DNA of 52,170 bases. Origin: Acidimicrobiaceae bacterium (GTDB taxonomy: Bacteria; Actinomycetota; Acidimicrobiia; Acidimicrobiales; RAAP-2). This document shows positions 8,568 through 17,782 of this stretch, in pieces. The stretch spans positions 1-52,170 of the forward strand of contig DAHUYG010000011.1 of assembly GCA_027315315.1 (NCBI GenBank). Direction: 5' to 3'. The notes beneath the pieces were generated by a model. The model saw nothing but the letters and a program-made list of their open reading frames with translations. It ran no database searches and was not told where the DNA came from. Made by a program: the position numbers and the translations under genes. How positions within the stretch are numbered: the stretch's first letter is position 1; every line of letters starts with the position of its first letter.

Positions 8568-10690
8568 GGGTCTGGCCGGGGAGCCCGCACCCGCTCGGCG
8601 CCACCTGGGACGGTGGGGGGGTCAACTTCGCCCTGTTCTCGCAGCACGCGACCTCCGTCGAGCTGTGCCTCTTCGACGACCCGCTCGCGGCTGAGCCGAC
8701 GGCCACGGTCCTCCTGCCGGAGTCGACCGACCGGGTCTGGCACGCGTACCTGCCAGACGTGCAGCCGGGCGCGCTCTACGGCTACCGGGTCGACGGGCCC
8801 TACGAACCCGGGCAGGGGCATCGCTTCAACCGCAACAAGCTGCTCATCGACCCCTACGCCAAGGCGGTCACGGGGTCGATCCAGTGGTCCGACGAGCTCT
8901 TCGGCTACACGATCGGCGACCCGGCGGCCGACCTCTCCTTCGACCCGCGCGACTCCGCGGCGAACATGCCCAAGGGCCAGGTCATCGACCCCGCGTTCAG
9001 CTGGGGCGACGACCGGCCGCCCCACACGCCGTGGAACCGCACCGTCGTCTACGAGGCCCACGTGCGCGGCATGACCATGCGCCACCCCGGGGTGCCCGAG
9101 CACCTACGGGGCACCTACCTCGGCATGGCGTCGGACGCCGTCATCGACCATCTCCTCTACCTCGGGGTCACCGCGGTCGAGCTCATGCCGGTGCACCAGT
9201 TCGCGGCCGACCGCCACCTGGTGGAACGGGGGCTCACCAACTACTGGGGCTACAACTCGATCGGCTTCCTCGCGCCCCACGATGGCTACGCCACCGGGGG
9301 CCTCGGCCAGCAGGTGAGCGAGTTCAAGTCGATGGTCCGGGTCCTGCACCGCGCCGGTCTCGAGGTCATCTTGGACGTGGTCTTCAACCACACCGGCGAG
9401 GGCAACCACATGGGCCCCACCCTCTCGCTGCGGGGGATCGACAATGCGTCGTACTACCGGCTCATGGCCGATGAGCCCCGCTACTACCTGGACTTCACCG
9501 GGACCGGGAACAGCCTCAACATCTTGCACCCGAGGACGATGGGCCTCATCACCGACAGCCTCCGGTACTGGGTGACCGATATGCACGTCGACGGCTTCCG
9601 GTTCGACCTCGCGCCGGTGCTCGTGCGCGGCTACGAGGGCGGCCCTCCGAGCGCCTTCTTCGAGATCATCCAGCAGGACCCGGTGCTCTCGACGGTGAAG
9701 CTGATCGCCGAGCCCTGGGACGCCGGGCCCGACGGCTACCAGCTGGGGCGGTTCCCTGCGGGCTGGTCGGAATGGAACGGCGCCTTCCGCGACTGCGTGC
9801 GGCGGTTCTGGCGGGGCGACGCCGGGCAGGTCCCCGAGCTCGCGTCGCGGCTCACCGGCTCGCGTGAGATCTTCGCCCCGAACGGGCGCCGCACGTATGC
9901 CAGCGTCAACTTCGTGACCTGCCACGACGGGTTCACCCTCACCGACCTCGTCAGCTACGACCACAAGCACAACGAGGCCAACGGCGACGACAACACCGAC
10001 GGCACCGAGGAGAACTTCAGCCGCAACTGGGGGGTCGAGGGGATCACCGAGTCGGTGCGCACCCAGCGGGTCCGGGACAGGATGAAGCGCAACCTGCTCA
10101 CCACCCTCTTGTTGTCCCAGGGCGTGCCCATGCTCCTCGGCGGCGACGAGATCGGCCGGACCCAGTTCGGCAACAACAACGCCTACTGTCAGGACAACGA
10201 GATCAGCTGGCTCGACTGGGTCGTCGGCACCACCGGCCGGGACTTCACCAACTTCGTCCACGACCTGATCCAGATCATGGCCCGCAACCCCATCCTCAGG
10301 CGCAGGAACTTCTTCACCGGCGAGCCGGTGGCCGGCGGGAGCACCAAGGACGTCACCTGGCTCCGACCCGACGGACAGGAGATGACCGACGCCGAGTGGT
10401 CCAACCCCGAGAACCGCACGATCGGCATGCTCCTGCTCGGCCGGGCGGCCGACGAGGTCGATTCGCTCGGTCGCTCCGAGCGCGGTGAGACGCTGCTCGT
10501 GCTGCTGAACGCCGGGCACACCTCGCGCCCGTACACGTTGCCCACGATCGACTGGCCGGGCCGTTGGGAGGAGCTGCTCAGCACGCTGCGACCGATGGGC
10601 TCGTTCCCGCGTCCGGTGCGCGCCGCCGCCGTCAACCTCGGCGCCCAATCGAGCCTCCTGCTCCGACACACCGAGCGACCCGAGCCTTGA
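8564..10690 (+). CDS. glgX: Glycogen debranching enzyme (GlgX/TreX, isoamylase type)
   Basis: This 708-residue isoamylase-type GH13 enzyme cleaves alpha-1,6 branches of glycogen. It opens with a CBM48 domain (PLGATWDGGGVNFALFSQHA). The catalytic residues are Asp 348 (VDGFRFDLAPVL), Glu 383 (LIAEPWDAGPDGYQLG) and Asp 455 (VTCHDGFTLTDL). The segment around 9961-10020 (HNEANGDDNTDGTEEN) is typical of the GlgX/TreX group. Placed between treZ and treY it is best read as TreX, supplying linear chains to TreY. The GTG at 8564 overlaps the treZ stop, and the TGA at the 3' end overlaps a TTG start of treY. Confidence 0.95.
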   Translation: MRVWPGSPHPLGATWDGGGVNFALFSQHATSVELCLFDDPLAAEPTATVLLPESTDRVWHAYLPDVQPGALYGYRVDGPYEPGQGHRFNRNKLLIDPYAKAVTGSIQWSDELFGYTIGDPAADLSFDPRDSAANMPKGQVIDPAFSWGDDRPPHTPWNRTVVYEAHVRGMTMRHPGVPEHLRGTYLGMASDAVIDHLLYLGVTAVELMPVHQFAADRHLVERGLTNYWGYNSIGFLAPHDGYATGGLGQQVSEFKSMVRVLHRAGLEVILDVVFNHTGEGNHMGPTLSLRGIDNASYYRLMADEPRYYLDFTGTGNSLNILHPRTMGLITDSLRYWVTDMHVDGFRFDLAPVLVRGYEGGPPSAFFEIIQQDPVLSTVKLIAEPWDAGPDGYQLGRFPAGWSEWNGAFRDCVRRFWRGDAGQVPELASRLTGSREIFAPNGRRTYASVNFVTCHDGFTLTDLVSYDHKHNEANGDDNTDGTEENFSRNWGVEGITESVRTQRVRDRMKRNLLTTLLLSQGVPMLLGGDEIGRTQFGNNNAYCQDNEISWLDWVVGTTGRDFTNFVHDLIQIMARNPILRRRNFFTGEPVAGGSTKDVTWLRPDGQEMTDAEWSNPENRTIGMLLLGRAADEVDSLGRSERGETLLVLLNAGHTSRPYTLPTIDWPGRWEELLSTLRPMGSFPRPVRAAAVNLGAQSSLLLRHTERPEP

Positions 10691-13161
10691 GCGCGCGGCC
10701 CCGACCGCTCGGCTCGACCTACCGCCTGCAGCTGCACGGCATTGGGTTCGAGGGCGCGCGGCGCATCGTCGGCTATCTGCACGACCTCGGTGTCGAGACG
10801 CTCTACGTCTCCCCAATCCTGGCCGCGGTGCCGGGGAGCACCCACGGCTACGACGTGGTGGATCCCGCCCGGCTCGACCCCGCCCTCGGTTCGCCCGAGG
10901 AGTTCGCGGCGCTCCTCGACGAGCTCGGGTCCCGCGACATGCGGCTCCTCATCGACGTCGTCCCCAACCATATGGCCACCGCCCCGGAGAACCACTGGTG
11001 GTGGGGCGTGCTCGAGCGCGGCGAGGAGGCGTCGAGTGCGCCCTTCTTCGACATCGACTGGGCGCGGGCCGGGCACAAGGTGGTCCTCGCGGTCCTCGGC
11101 GCCCCGCTCGACGAGCTCCTCGCCGAGGGAGCGGTCGTCGTCGACCCGGCCGCCGGGACCCTCTCGGCGGGCGGCGCTGCCTATCCCATCGATCCGGCGA
11201 CGTTCGAGCCCGCAGGCGAACCGGCCGAGGTGCTCGAGCGCCAGCACTACCGCCTCGCCTATTGGCGGGTCGGGCCCCGCGAGGTCAACTACCGCCGGTT
11301 CTTCGACATCGACCAGCTGATCGGGGTGCGCGTCGAGGACCCCGAGGTCTACCGGGCGACCCATGCGTTCGTGGTCCAGGTCGCGGCCGACGGCCGGGTG
11401 GCGGGCCTGCGGGTCGACCATGTCGACGGCCTCGCGGATCCGGCCGGCTACCTGCGGCGCCTGCGCGACGACCTCGACGCGACGCGCGAGGAGCCGGCGC
11501 AGATCCTCGTCGAGAAGATCCTGGGTGCCGGCGAGTCGCTGCCCGCAGGCTGGGCGGTCCAGGGCACCACCGGCTACGAGTTCGCGGCGCTCACGACCCG
11601 GCTCTTCGTCGATCCGGACGGCGCGCGGTCGCTGGCGCGGCTCGGGGCCGAGCTCACCGGCGAACGGCGGGACTTCGACGAGATCGCGCGCCAGGCCCGC
11701 CGCGAGGTGCTCCTCTCCCTCTTTCCGGGGCCGGCGGACCGCCTGGCCGAACGGGCCCACGCCGCCCTATGGCGCCGCCACCCCGGCTGCGACCTCACCT
11801 TCGACGCCGTGCGACGCGCCATCGGCGCCTTGGTCGCGCATCTCGACGTGTACCGCACGTACCTCGACGGCAAGGCCCGACCCGAGGACCGACGGCGTAT
11901 CGAGCACGAGGCCCCCGAGGCCCGCCAGGACCTGGACGTCGAGGGCGCCCGCGCCCTCGACGCGCTGGCGAAGATGCTCTTTGACGAGCCCAGCGAGCCG
12001 GTCGCCATCGCGCTCGAGCAGCTGAGCAGCGCGGTGGCGGCCAAGGGGGTCGAGGACACCGCGTGCTACCGCTATCCCGGGCTGCTCGCGGCGGCCGAGG
12101 TCGGCGCGTCGCCGTCGCGCCCGGCGATCGACATCGACGGGTTCCACGCCGAGCTCGCGCTGCGGGCCAAGCGCAGCCCGGACGCGCTCAACGCGCTCTC
12201 GACCCACGACACGAAGCGCAGCGCCGACGCGAGGGCCCGTCTGGCCGCGCTCTCAGAGGTGCCCGAGGAGTGGTGCCGCCTGGTGCGTCGCTGGCATCGG
12301 CGGCTCGCCCAGCCGACGGGCGCAGGGCCCGATCCCTTCGACGAACTGTTCTTCTACCAGAGCGCCCTTGTGCTCTGGCCGCTCGGCGACGCTGCGCCCA
12401 GCGGGGAACTGGGTGAACGGCTCAAGGCGGCGATGACCAAGGCGGCCCGCGAGGCCAAGCGCTCGACGAGCTGGCGGGACCCCGATCCCGCCTACGAGGC
12501 GGTGCTCGAGGGATTCGTGGACCGGGCGCTCGCAGACGCCGGGTTCGCCGACGATCTCGGCCGGATCGCCGCCCGGCTGGGTCCGGCGGCGGCGACCTAC
12601 TCGCTGGCGATGACGGTGCTGGCCGCGACCGCCCCGGGCGTGCCCGACGTGTACCAGGGGAGCGAGTGTTGGCATCTGGCGCTCATGGACCCCGACAACC
12701 GACGGCCGGTCGACCACGGGCTGGCGGCGGCCCAGTTGGCAGAACCGACCGAACCAGCCGACCTGGTCGGCCGCTGGGTCGACGGGCGGATCAAGCTGAA
12801 GGTGACCGCCGCGGTGCTCGGCTTGCGGCGTGCCCATCCGGGGGTCTTTGCCCGCGGGCGATATGTGGCCCTTGAGGCTCGAGGGCCCGAGCGGGATCGG
12901 GTCGTCGCGTTCGCGCGCCGCGCGGGGCGCGAGTGGGCCGTCACGATCGTGCCCCGCCGCGTGATCGGGCTCGCCGGGCCGCGTCGCTTCGCACTGGGCG
13001 AGGCATGGGGTGCCACTCGAGTGTTGCTCCCCGATGGCGCCCCGAGGGTGTTCATCGACGCACTGCGTGGCGCCGAGGTGCGCACGACGCGAGGCGCGCT
13101 CGTGGTCCGTGAGGTGCTCGAGGAGCTCCCGGTGGCCACCCTCATCGCGCGCAGTCCCTGA
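10687..13161 (+). CDS. treY: Malto-oligosyltrehalose synthase
   Basis: TreY converts the reducing-end alpha-1,4 bond of maltodextrins to alpha,alpha-1,1, giving malto-oligosyltrehalose for TreZ. The N-terminus STYRLQLHGIGFEGARRIVGYL, the GSTHGYDVVDP block and the catalytic triad Asp 244 (GLRVDHVDGLADP), Glu 276 (ILVEKILGAGE) and Asp 508 (LSTHDTKRSADAR) are diagnostic. The start chosen is a TTG at 10687 in a TTGA overlap with the glgX stop. It gives a normal N-terminus (824 aa), there is no ATG near it, and the other junctions of the operon use the same geometry. It is the last gene of the operon. Confidence 0.93.
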   Translation: MSARPRPLGSTYRLQLHGIGFEGARRIVGYLHDLGVETLYVSPILAAVPGSTHGYDVVDPARLDPALGSPEEFAALLDELGSRDMRLLIDVVPNHMATAPENHWWWGVLERGEEASSAPFFDIDWARAGHKVVLAVLGAPLDELLAEGAVVVDPAAGTLSAGGAAYPIDPATFEPAGEPAEVLERQHYRLAYWRVGPREVNYRRFFDIDQLIGVRVEDPEVYRATHAFVVQVAADGRVAGLRVDHVDGLADPAGYLRRLRDDLDATREEPAQILVEKILGAGESLPAGWAVQGTTGYEFAALTTRLFVDPDGARSLARLGAELTGERRDFDEIARQARREVLLSLFPGPADRLAERAHAALWRRHPGCDLTFDAVRRAIGALVAHLDVYRTYLDGKARPEDRRRIEHEAPEARQDLDVEGARALDALAKMLFDEPSEPVAIALEQLSSAVAAKGVEDTACYRYPGLLAAAEVGASPSRPAIDIDGFHAELALRAKRSPDALNALSTHDTKRSADARARLAALSEVPEEWCRLVRRWHRRLAQPTGAGPDPFDELFFYQSALVLWPLGDAAPSGELGERLKAAMTKAAREAKRSTSWRDPDPAYEAVLEGFVDRALADAGFADDLGRIAARLGPAAATYSLAMTVLAATAPGVPDVYQGSECWHLALMDPDNRRPVDHGLAAAQLAEPTEPADLVGRWVDGRIKLKVTAAVLGLRRAHPGVFARGRYVALEARGPERDRVVAFARRAGREWAVTIVPRRVIGLAGPRRFALGEAWGATRVLLPDGAPRVFIDALRGAEVRTTRGALVVREVLEELPVATLIARSP

Positions 13162-13326
13162 GGGGACGGATCTGAGGCGCCGACCATCGCTGCGGAAACT
13201 GTGGGGTGGCCGATGAGTAATGCGGGCACGGACGATGAAGCGGCCACCGAGATCATGTGGTCGTCCCGAGTGGACGATGATTTCGCTGCGACGAGCCTCG
13301 GTCCCGGGCGCACCTAGGGTCAAGAC
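13162..13326. other. Intergenic region after the glucan operon
   Basis: This stretch of 165 bases separates treY from a small methyltransferase. No open frame looks coding and no hairpin followed by a T-run is visible. The only signal is a TAGGGT hexamer near the downstream start, listed separately. Confidence 0.5.
13315..13320 (+). promoter_or_regulatory. Putative -10 element (leaderless start)
   Basis: TAGGGT lies 6 nt before the ATG at 13327, and no Shine-Dalgarno sequence fits that ATG. The spacing places the transcription start at or next to the A of the start codon, as in actinobacterial leaderless mRNAs. No -35 box is evident. Confidence 0.4.
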
Positions 13327-13905
13327 ATGGACACCCCGACGGTCGAGGTCTACGACCGCAGCGCGAGTGAGTGGATCGCGCGCCGCGGCGAGGCCACCGA
13401 CGGCCTCGGCCGACGCTTCCGCGAGCTGGCTGGTCCCGGGCCGGTGGTCGACCTCGGCTGTGGTGCCGGCCGCTACCTGGCCGAGATCGGTGTGCCGGTG
13501 GTGGGAGTGGACGCCAGCAGGTCCATGCTCGAGTTGGCCGCCCGCTCGGGTCGGCCTCTCGCGTCGGGTGACCTCGAGGCGCTCCCGTTCGCGTCCGGGA
13601 CAATCGCCGGGGGATTCGCCCGGAACTCCTATCTGCATCTCCCCAAGGACCGGCTTGCTGGGGCCGTCGGCGAGCTCCGCCGGGTGCTGTGGCCCGGCGG
13701 ACTGGTCTTCATGACCATGATCGAGGGCGGCTACGAGGGAAGGGACCTGCCGGGCGACGACTTCTCGGGTCGCTACTTCTCGTGCTGGGAGCGGGACGAG
13801 CTCGAGGCGCTGCTGGTGTCGGTCGGACTGCTCGAGGTGTCGGTCGAGCCCTACGGACGCAGGCGAGCGCGCGACCGCGGGCTGCTCGCGACGGCGAGGC
13901 GGTGA
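13327..13905 (+). CDS. Class I SAM-dependent methyltransferase
   Basis: This small (192 aa) Methyltransf_11-like protein has motif I VVDLGCGAGRYLAEIG near residues 41-56, an acidic ribose-binding residue in VVGVDAS, motif II-like GDLEALPFASGTIAGGFA, and the post-motif LRRVLWPGGLVFMTM. The substrate is not evident. It appears to be a single gene with a leaderless-type -10 element immediately upstream. Its stop is one base away from the stop of the convergent ABC exporter, so the two genes run tail to tail. Confidence 0.85.
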   Translation: MDTPTVEVYDRSASEWIARRGEATDGLGRRFRELAGPGPVVDLGCGAGRYLAEIGVPVVGVDASRSMLELAARSGRPLASGDLEALPFASGTIAGGFARNSYLHLPKDRLAGAVGELRRVLWPGGLVFMTMIEGGYEGRDLPGDDFSGRYFSCWERDELEALLVSVGLLEVSVEPYGRRRARDRGLLATARR

Positions 13906-13906
13906 G

Positions 13907-16900
13907 TCAGGCCACCTCGGGCTCGAGGTCGAAGGCGCGCCACATCGTGGCGTAGCGGCCGCCGGCCGCCACCAGCTGGTCATGGGTGCCCACCTCGACG
14001 ACCCGGCCAGCGTCCATGACGACGATCCGGTCGGCGCGTTTGGCGGTCTGGAGGCGGTGGGCGATGAGCACGGTGGTTCGCCCGCTCGAGACCACGCCCA
14101 TCGCCCGGTTGACCTTGGCCTCGGTCGAGAGGTCGAGGTTGGACGTCGCCTCGTCGAGCAGCAGGATCGCCGGGTCGACCAGCTGGGCCCGGGCCAGGCA
14201 CAGGAGCTGGCGCTGGCCGATCGAGAGCGAGCGGCCCCGCTCGGCCACCACCTTCAGGTAGCCGCCCACCGAGACGATGAAGTCGTGGGCGCCCACCGCG
14301 CGGGCCGCCGCCTCGACCTCGGCGTCGGAGGCCTCGGGTCGCCCGTAGGCGATGTTGTCCCGGATGGTGCCCCGGAAGAGAAATGGCTCCTGGGGCACGT
14401 AGCCGAGCTGACGGCGATAGGCGCCGGGGTCGAGCTGCGCGAGCTCGACCCCGTCGAGCGCGATCAGGCCGGCGCCGGGATCATAGAAGCGCGCGATGAG
14501 CTTCATGACCGTCGACTTGCCTGCGCCGGTCTCGCCGACGAGGGCGACCGTCTCGCCCGGGGCGATATCGAGGTCGACACCGCAGAGCGCGTCGTTGCGC
14601 GCGCCCGAGTAGCGGAACCGGACGTCGCTGAGAGTGACCCGCCCGCTGAGCCGGCCCGGGACGACCGGGTGCTCGGCCAGCGGCGTGTCGATCGGCGTGT
14701 TGAGGACCCCGCTGATCTTGCGCAGCCCGGCGGTTGCCTGCTGGTAGGTGTCGAAGACCTGTGAGAGTTGCTGGACCGGAGCGAACAGGAGCGTGAGGTA
14801 GAGCAGAAAGGCGGTGAGCGCGCCGATGGTGAGGGTGCCCGAGTGGATCTCCTGGCTGCCGACACCGAGGACGATGAGGATCGCCGCGCTGCCGAGGAAC
14901 GCGGCGAAGCTGAAGTAGATGGAGGAGACCTTGAGCCCCCGCAGCCCGGCGTCTCGGTAGCCCGCCGCGAGGCCCGAGAAGGTCCCCTTGTTGTGGGTCT
15001 CGCGCCGGAAGGCCTTGGTCACCCGGACCCCCGAGATGTTCTCCTGGAGATCGGCGTTCACGGCGGCGATTCGGTCGCGCTGGAAGTCGTAGGCGCGCGA
15101 GGCCTGGAGCCGGTACCAGACCGTCGCGATGGCGAGCGGCGGGACGACGGTCAGCACCAGCAGGGTCAGGTGCGTGTTGCGCGTCGAGAGGATCACGATC
15201 ACGCCCAGGAACTGCACGACGTAGACCAGCGCGTTCAAGAGCCCCGACTGGAGGAGCGAGGACAGCGTGTCGACGTCCGAGGTCATCCGGGTCAGGATCC
15301 GGCCGGTCATCTCGTGGTCGTAGAACTCCATCCCGAGCCGCTGAAGGTGGGCGAAGATGCGCAGGCGCATCGAGTAGAGCATCCGCTCGGCGGTGCGGCC
15401 GGTCCAGAAGGTCTCGGCCCACATGTCGGCCCAGTCGATCATCGCCACCGCGAAGAACAGCCCGGTAAGCACCCAGAGCACGGTCTCCTGACGGTGCAGG
15501 AACACGCTGTTCACCGAGGTCCCGGTGAACCCGGGCCCGACCAGTCCGGCTCCGGCGTCGATGACGACCAGCAGCACGCCGACCGCGAGCTGGGGGACGA
15601 AGGGGCGCAAAAAGGAGAGGAACCGGAAGGGCTGGCGCAGCTCGATGTTCTTTTGGGCGAGCTCGGGCTCGGGCTCGTCCATCACCGGCGGCAGGGCGTC
15701 GATCGCCTCGATGAGCTCGGGCGTCGGCGGAGCGTTCAGCCCGGCCCGCATGCCGCCGCCAATGCCCCCGCCCATGCCGCCGCCCATCCCGCGGCCCGAG
15801 GCCAACCCGGCGAGCGCCAGTCCAGGCGCAGTCGCATCGGTCGACCTGTGTTCCCACGCCGCCGCTGTGACCTCGGAGGCTGGCGGGTCGTGACGTCGGA
15901 GCTCGACCCCTTCGCCCTCGGCGTCCTCGCCAGGACCCGAAAGCAGGTCGCGGTACAGGGCGCAGCGCGCGAAGAGCTCCTCGTGGGTCCCCGAGTCCAC
16001 GGCCCGACCGTCCTCCAGGACCACGATTCGGTCGGCCAGCCGCAGGGTCGAGCGGCGGTGAGCCACGAGGATGGTCGTCCTCCCGACCATGAGGCGGCGC
16101 AGCGTCGCGTGGATCTCCTCTTCGATCCGGCTGTCGATCGAGGAGGTGGCGTCGTCGAGCAGTAGCACGCGGGGATCGGTGATGAGCGCCCTGGCGAGCG
16201 TGATCCGCTGGCGCTGTCCCCCCGAGAGCAGGAGCCCGCGTTCGCCCACGATGGTGTCGTATCCGTCGGGGAGCTGCATGATGAACGAGTGCGCCTCCGC
16301 TGCGCGCGCCGCCGCCTCGACCTCGGCGTGGGTGGCGCCGGGCCGCCCGTAGGCGATGTTCGCCCGCACGGTGTCGGAGAACAAGAAGGCGTCCTCGAAG
16401 ACCACGCCGATCTGGTGGCGCAGCGAGTCGAAGGAGACGTCGCGCACGTCGATCCCGTCCACGGTGACCGCACCGCGCTGGACGTCATAGAAGCGGGGGA
16501 GGAGCAGGCCAACCGTGGACTTCCCGGACCCCGAGGTGCCGACGAGCGCGACCGTCTCCCCCGGGGCGATCTCGAGGTCGAGGCCGTCCAAGACGGGCTC
16601 AGAGCGCAGGTAGCCGAAGGAGACGTCGCGGAAGGCGATTGCGCCGTCGATCGAGGACAGCTCGATCGCGTCGGGGCGCTCGGTGACGTCGGGAAGCGAG
16701 TCGAGGAGCTCGAGGACGCGTTCGGCGCCGGCCCTGGCCTGTTGGGCCACGACGAGCACGCCGGCCATCTGGCGCGCCGGCGAGACGAGCTGGGTCAGGT
16801 AGGCGAAGAAGGCGACGAGCGTGCCGACCGAGAGCCGGCCCTCGAACACGAGCCAACCGCCCAGCCCGAGCACGGCCACCTGACCGAGTGCGGGCACCGT

Positions 16901-17743
16901 CTGGAGCGTCGAGGTCCGTCGGGAGCGCAGGCGCCAGTTGCGCATGCGAGACCCGTAGAGCACCCCGAGCGCACGCTGCACGCGCGAGAGCTCGCGATCC
17001 TCCTGGCCGAAGCCCTTCACGACCCGTACGCCGCTGACCGCGTCGTCGACCGCCCCCACCATCTCGGCCATGCGGGCCTGCATCTCCCAGCTCGAGGGGT
17101 AGACGACCCGGCGCATCCGGAACGCAAGCAGGAACATGATCGGCATCAGGGGCACGACGACGACCGTGAGCAGGGGGGAGAGGTAGATCATGAGGGCCGC
17201 CGCCACCAGGAACTGCAGGAGGTTCGCGAGCACCAGGGGAAGCTGGGCGAGGAGGGAGCGGATGAGCACCAGGTCCGAGTTCGTCCGCGAGACGAGCTGG
17301 CCCGTCTGGAGCTCGTCGTGGCGCGCGAAGTCCAGTCCCTGGAGGTGCCCGAAGACCGTGGTGCGCAGGTCGTAGTCGATGTCCCAGCTGACCCGGCCCG
17401 CCGAGAACCGGCGGATCCCGCTGAAGACGAACTGGAGGGCGAAGACGCCGCCCATGATCGCGAGCAGCGGCCCGATCGCATATGTGCGGTGCAGGATTGC
17501 GCCGTCGATGACGATCTTCTGCAGGTACGGAGAGACGGCGAGGGTGCCCGACGAGACCACCGACGCGACCAGCGCGATCGACACGACCCGGCGGTGCGAC
17601 CACCACAGCGGCGAGAGCCGCTTGATCCAACCCCCGGCGTCGGGCCCGAGTGGGCGGGTGCCGCCGGTCTCGGGGGCGGCCGGGATCGGGACGTCCTCGC
17701 CGCCCGCTGGGGCGGCGACCCGGTCGTCGGCGATCGATTGCAT
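13907..17743 (-). CDS. Fused full-length ABC exporter (two TMD-NBD halves in one chain)
   Basis: The 1278-residue protein is two MsbA/BmrA-type half-transporters in tandem: TMD1 about 50-335, NBD1 about 365-600, linker 600-700, TMD2 about 705-1010, NBD2 about 1035-1270. NBD1 has Walker A GTSGSGKST (402-410), signature LSGGQ (506-510) and Walker B VLLLDDATSS, with Asp 531 where the catalytic Glu should be. NBD2 has Walker A GETGAGKST (1070-1078), Q-loop Gln 1118, an altered signature LSIGQ (1173-1177) and a canonical Walker B with Glu 1198. This is the asymmetric pattern of heterodimeric exporters: site 1 degenerate, site 2 competent. The linker has a Gly/Met-rich stretch (about 650-668). Substrate unknown; drug or lipid efflux is plausible. 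Start ATG 17743. Confidence 0.93.
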   Translation of the reverse strand: MQSIADDRVAAPAGGEDVPIPAAPETGGTRPLGPDAGGWIKRLSPLWWSHRRVVSIALVASVVSSGTLAVSPYLQKIVIDGAILHRTYAIGPLLAIMGGVFALQFVFSGIRRFSAGRVSWDIDYDLRTTVFGHLQGLDFARHDELQTGQLVSRTNSDLVLIRSLLAQLPLVLANLLQFLVAAALMIYLSPLLTVVVVPLMPIMFLLAFRMRRVVYPSSWEMQARMAEMVGAVDDAVSGVRVVKGFGQEDRELSRVQRALGVLYGSRMRNWRLRSRRTSTLQTVPALGQVAVLGLGGWLVFEGRLSVGTLVAFFAYLTQLVSPARQMAGVLVVAQQARAGAERVLELLDSLPDVTERPDAIELSSIDGAIAFRDVSFGYLRSEPVLDGLDLEIAPGETVALVGTSGSGKSTVGLLLPRFYDVQRGAVTVDGIDVRDVSFDSLRHQIGVVFEDAFLFSDTVRANIAYGRPGATHAEVEAAARAAEAHSFIMQLPDGYDTIVGERGLLLSGGQRQRITLARALITDPRVLLLDDATSSIDSRIEEEIHATLRRLMVGRTTILVAHRRSTLRLADRIVVLEDGRAVDSGTHEELFARCALYRDLLSGPGEDAEGEGVELRRHDPPASEVTAAAWEHRSTDATAPGLALAGLASGRGMGGGMGGGIGGGMRAGLNAPPTPELIEAIDALPPVMDEPEPELAQKNIELRQPFRFLSFLRPFVPQLAVGVLLVVIDAGAGLVGPGFTGTSVNSVFLHRQETVLWVLTGLFFAVAMIDWADMWAETFWTGRTAERMLYSMRLRIFAHLQRLGMEFYDHEMTGRILTRMTSDVDTLSSLLQSGLLNALVYVVQFLGVIVILSTRNTHLTLLVLTVVPPLAIATVWYRLQASRAYDFQRDRIAAVNADLQENISGVRVTKAFRRETHNKGTFSGLAAGYRDAGLRGLKVSSIYFSFAAFLGSAAILIVLGVGSQEIHSGTLTIGALTAFLLYLTLLFAPVQQLSQVFDTYQQATAGLRKISGVLNTPIDTPLAEHPVVPGRLSGRVTLSDVRFRYSGARNDALCGVDLDIAPGETVALVGETGAGKSTVMKLIARFYDPGAGLIALDGVELAQLDPGAYRRQLGYVPQEPFLFRGTIRDNIAYGRPEASDAEVEAAARAVGAHDFIVSVGGYLKVVAERGRSLSIGQRQLLCLARAQLVDPAILLLDEATSNLDLSTEAKVNRAMGVVSSGRTTVLIAHRLQTAKRADRIVVMDAGRVVEVGTHDQLVAAGGRYATMWRAFDLEPEVA

Positions 17744-17782
17744 TCCGGACCTGAACTGTAGCCGGTCGAACTATTCGATTGC

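Noticed and set aside
9104-10816. Long minus-strand frame over glgX
   Set aside because: Shadow of glgX; no domain is recognisable.
15750-15800. Tandem CCCATGCCGCC-like units
   Set aside because: They encode the Gly/Met-rich linker of the exporter and are too short and irregular to be treated as a DNA repeat with its own role.
16289-17761. Plus-strand frame of 490 codons opposite the ABC exporter
   Set aside because: Antisense of the exporter's first half, with very skewed composition and no domain.
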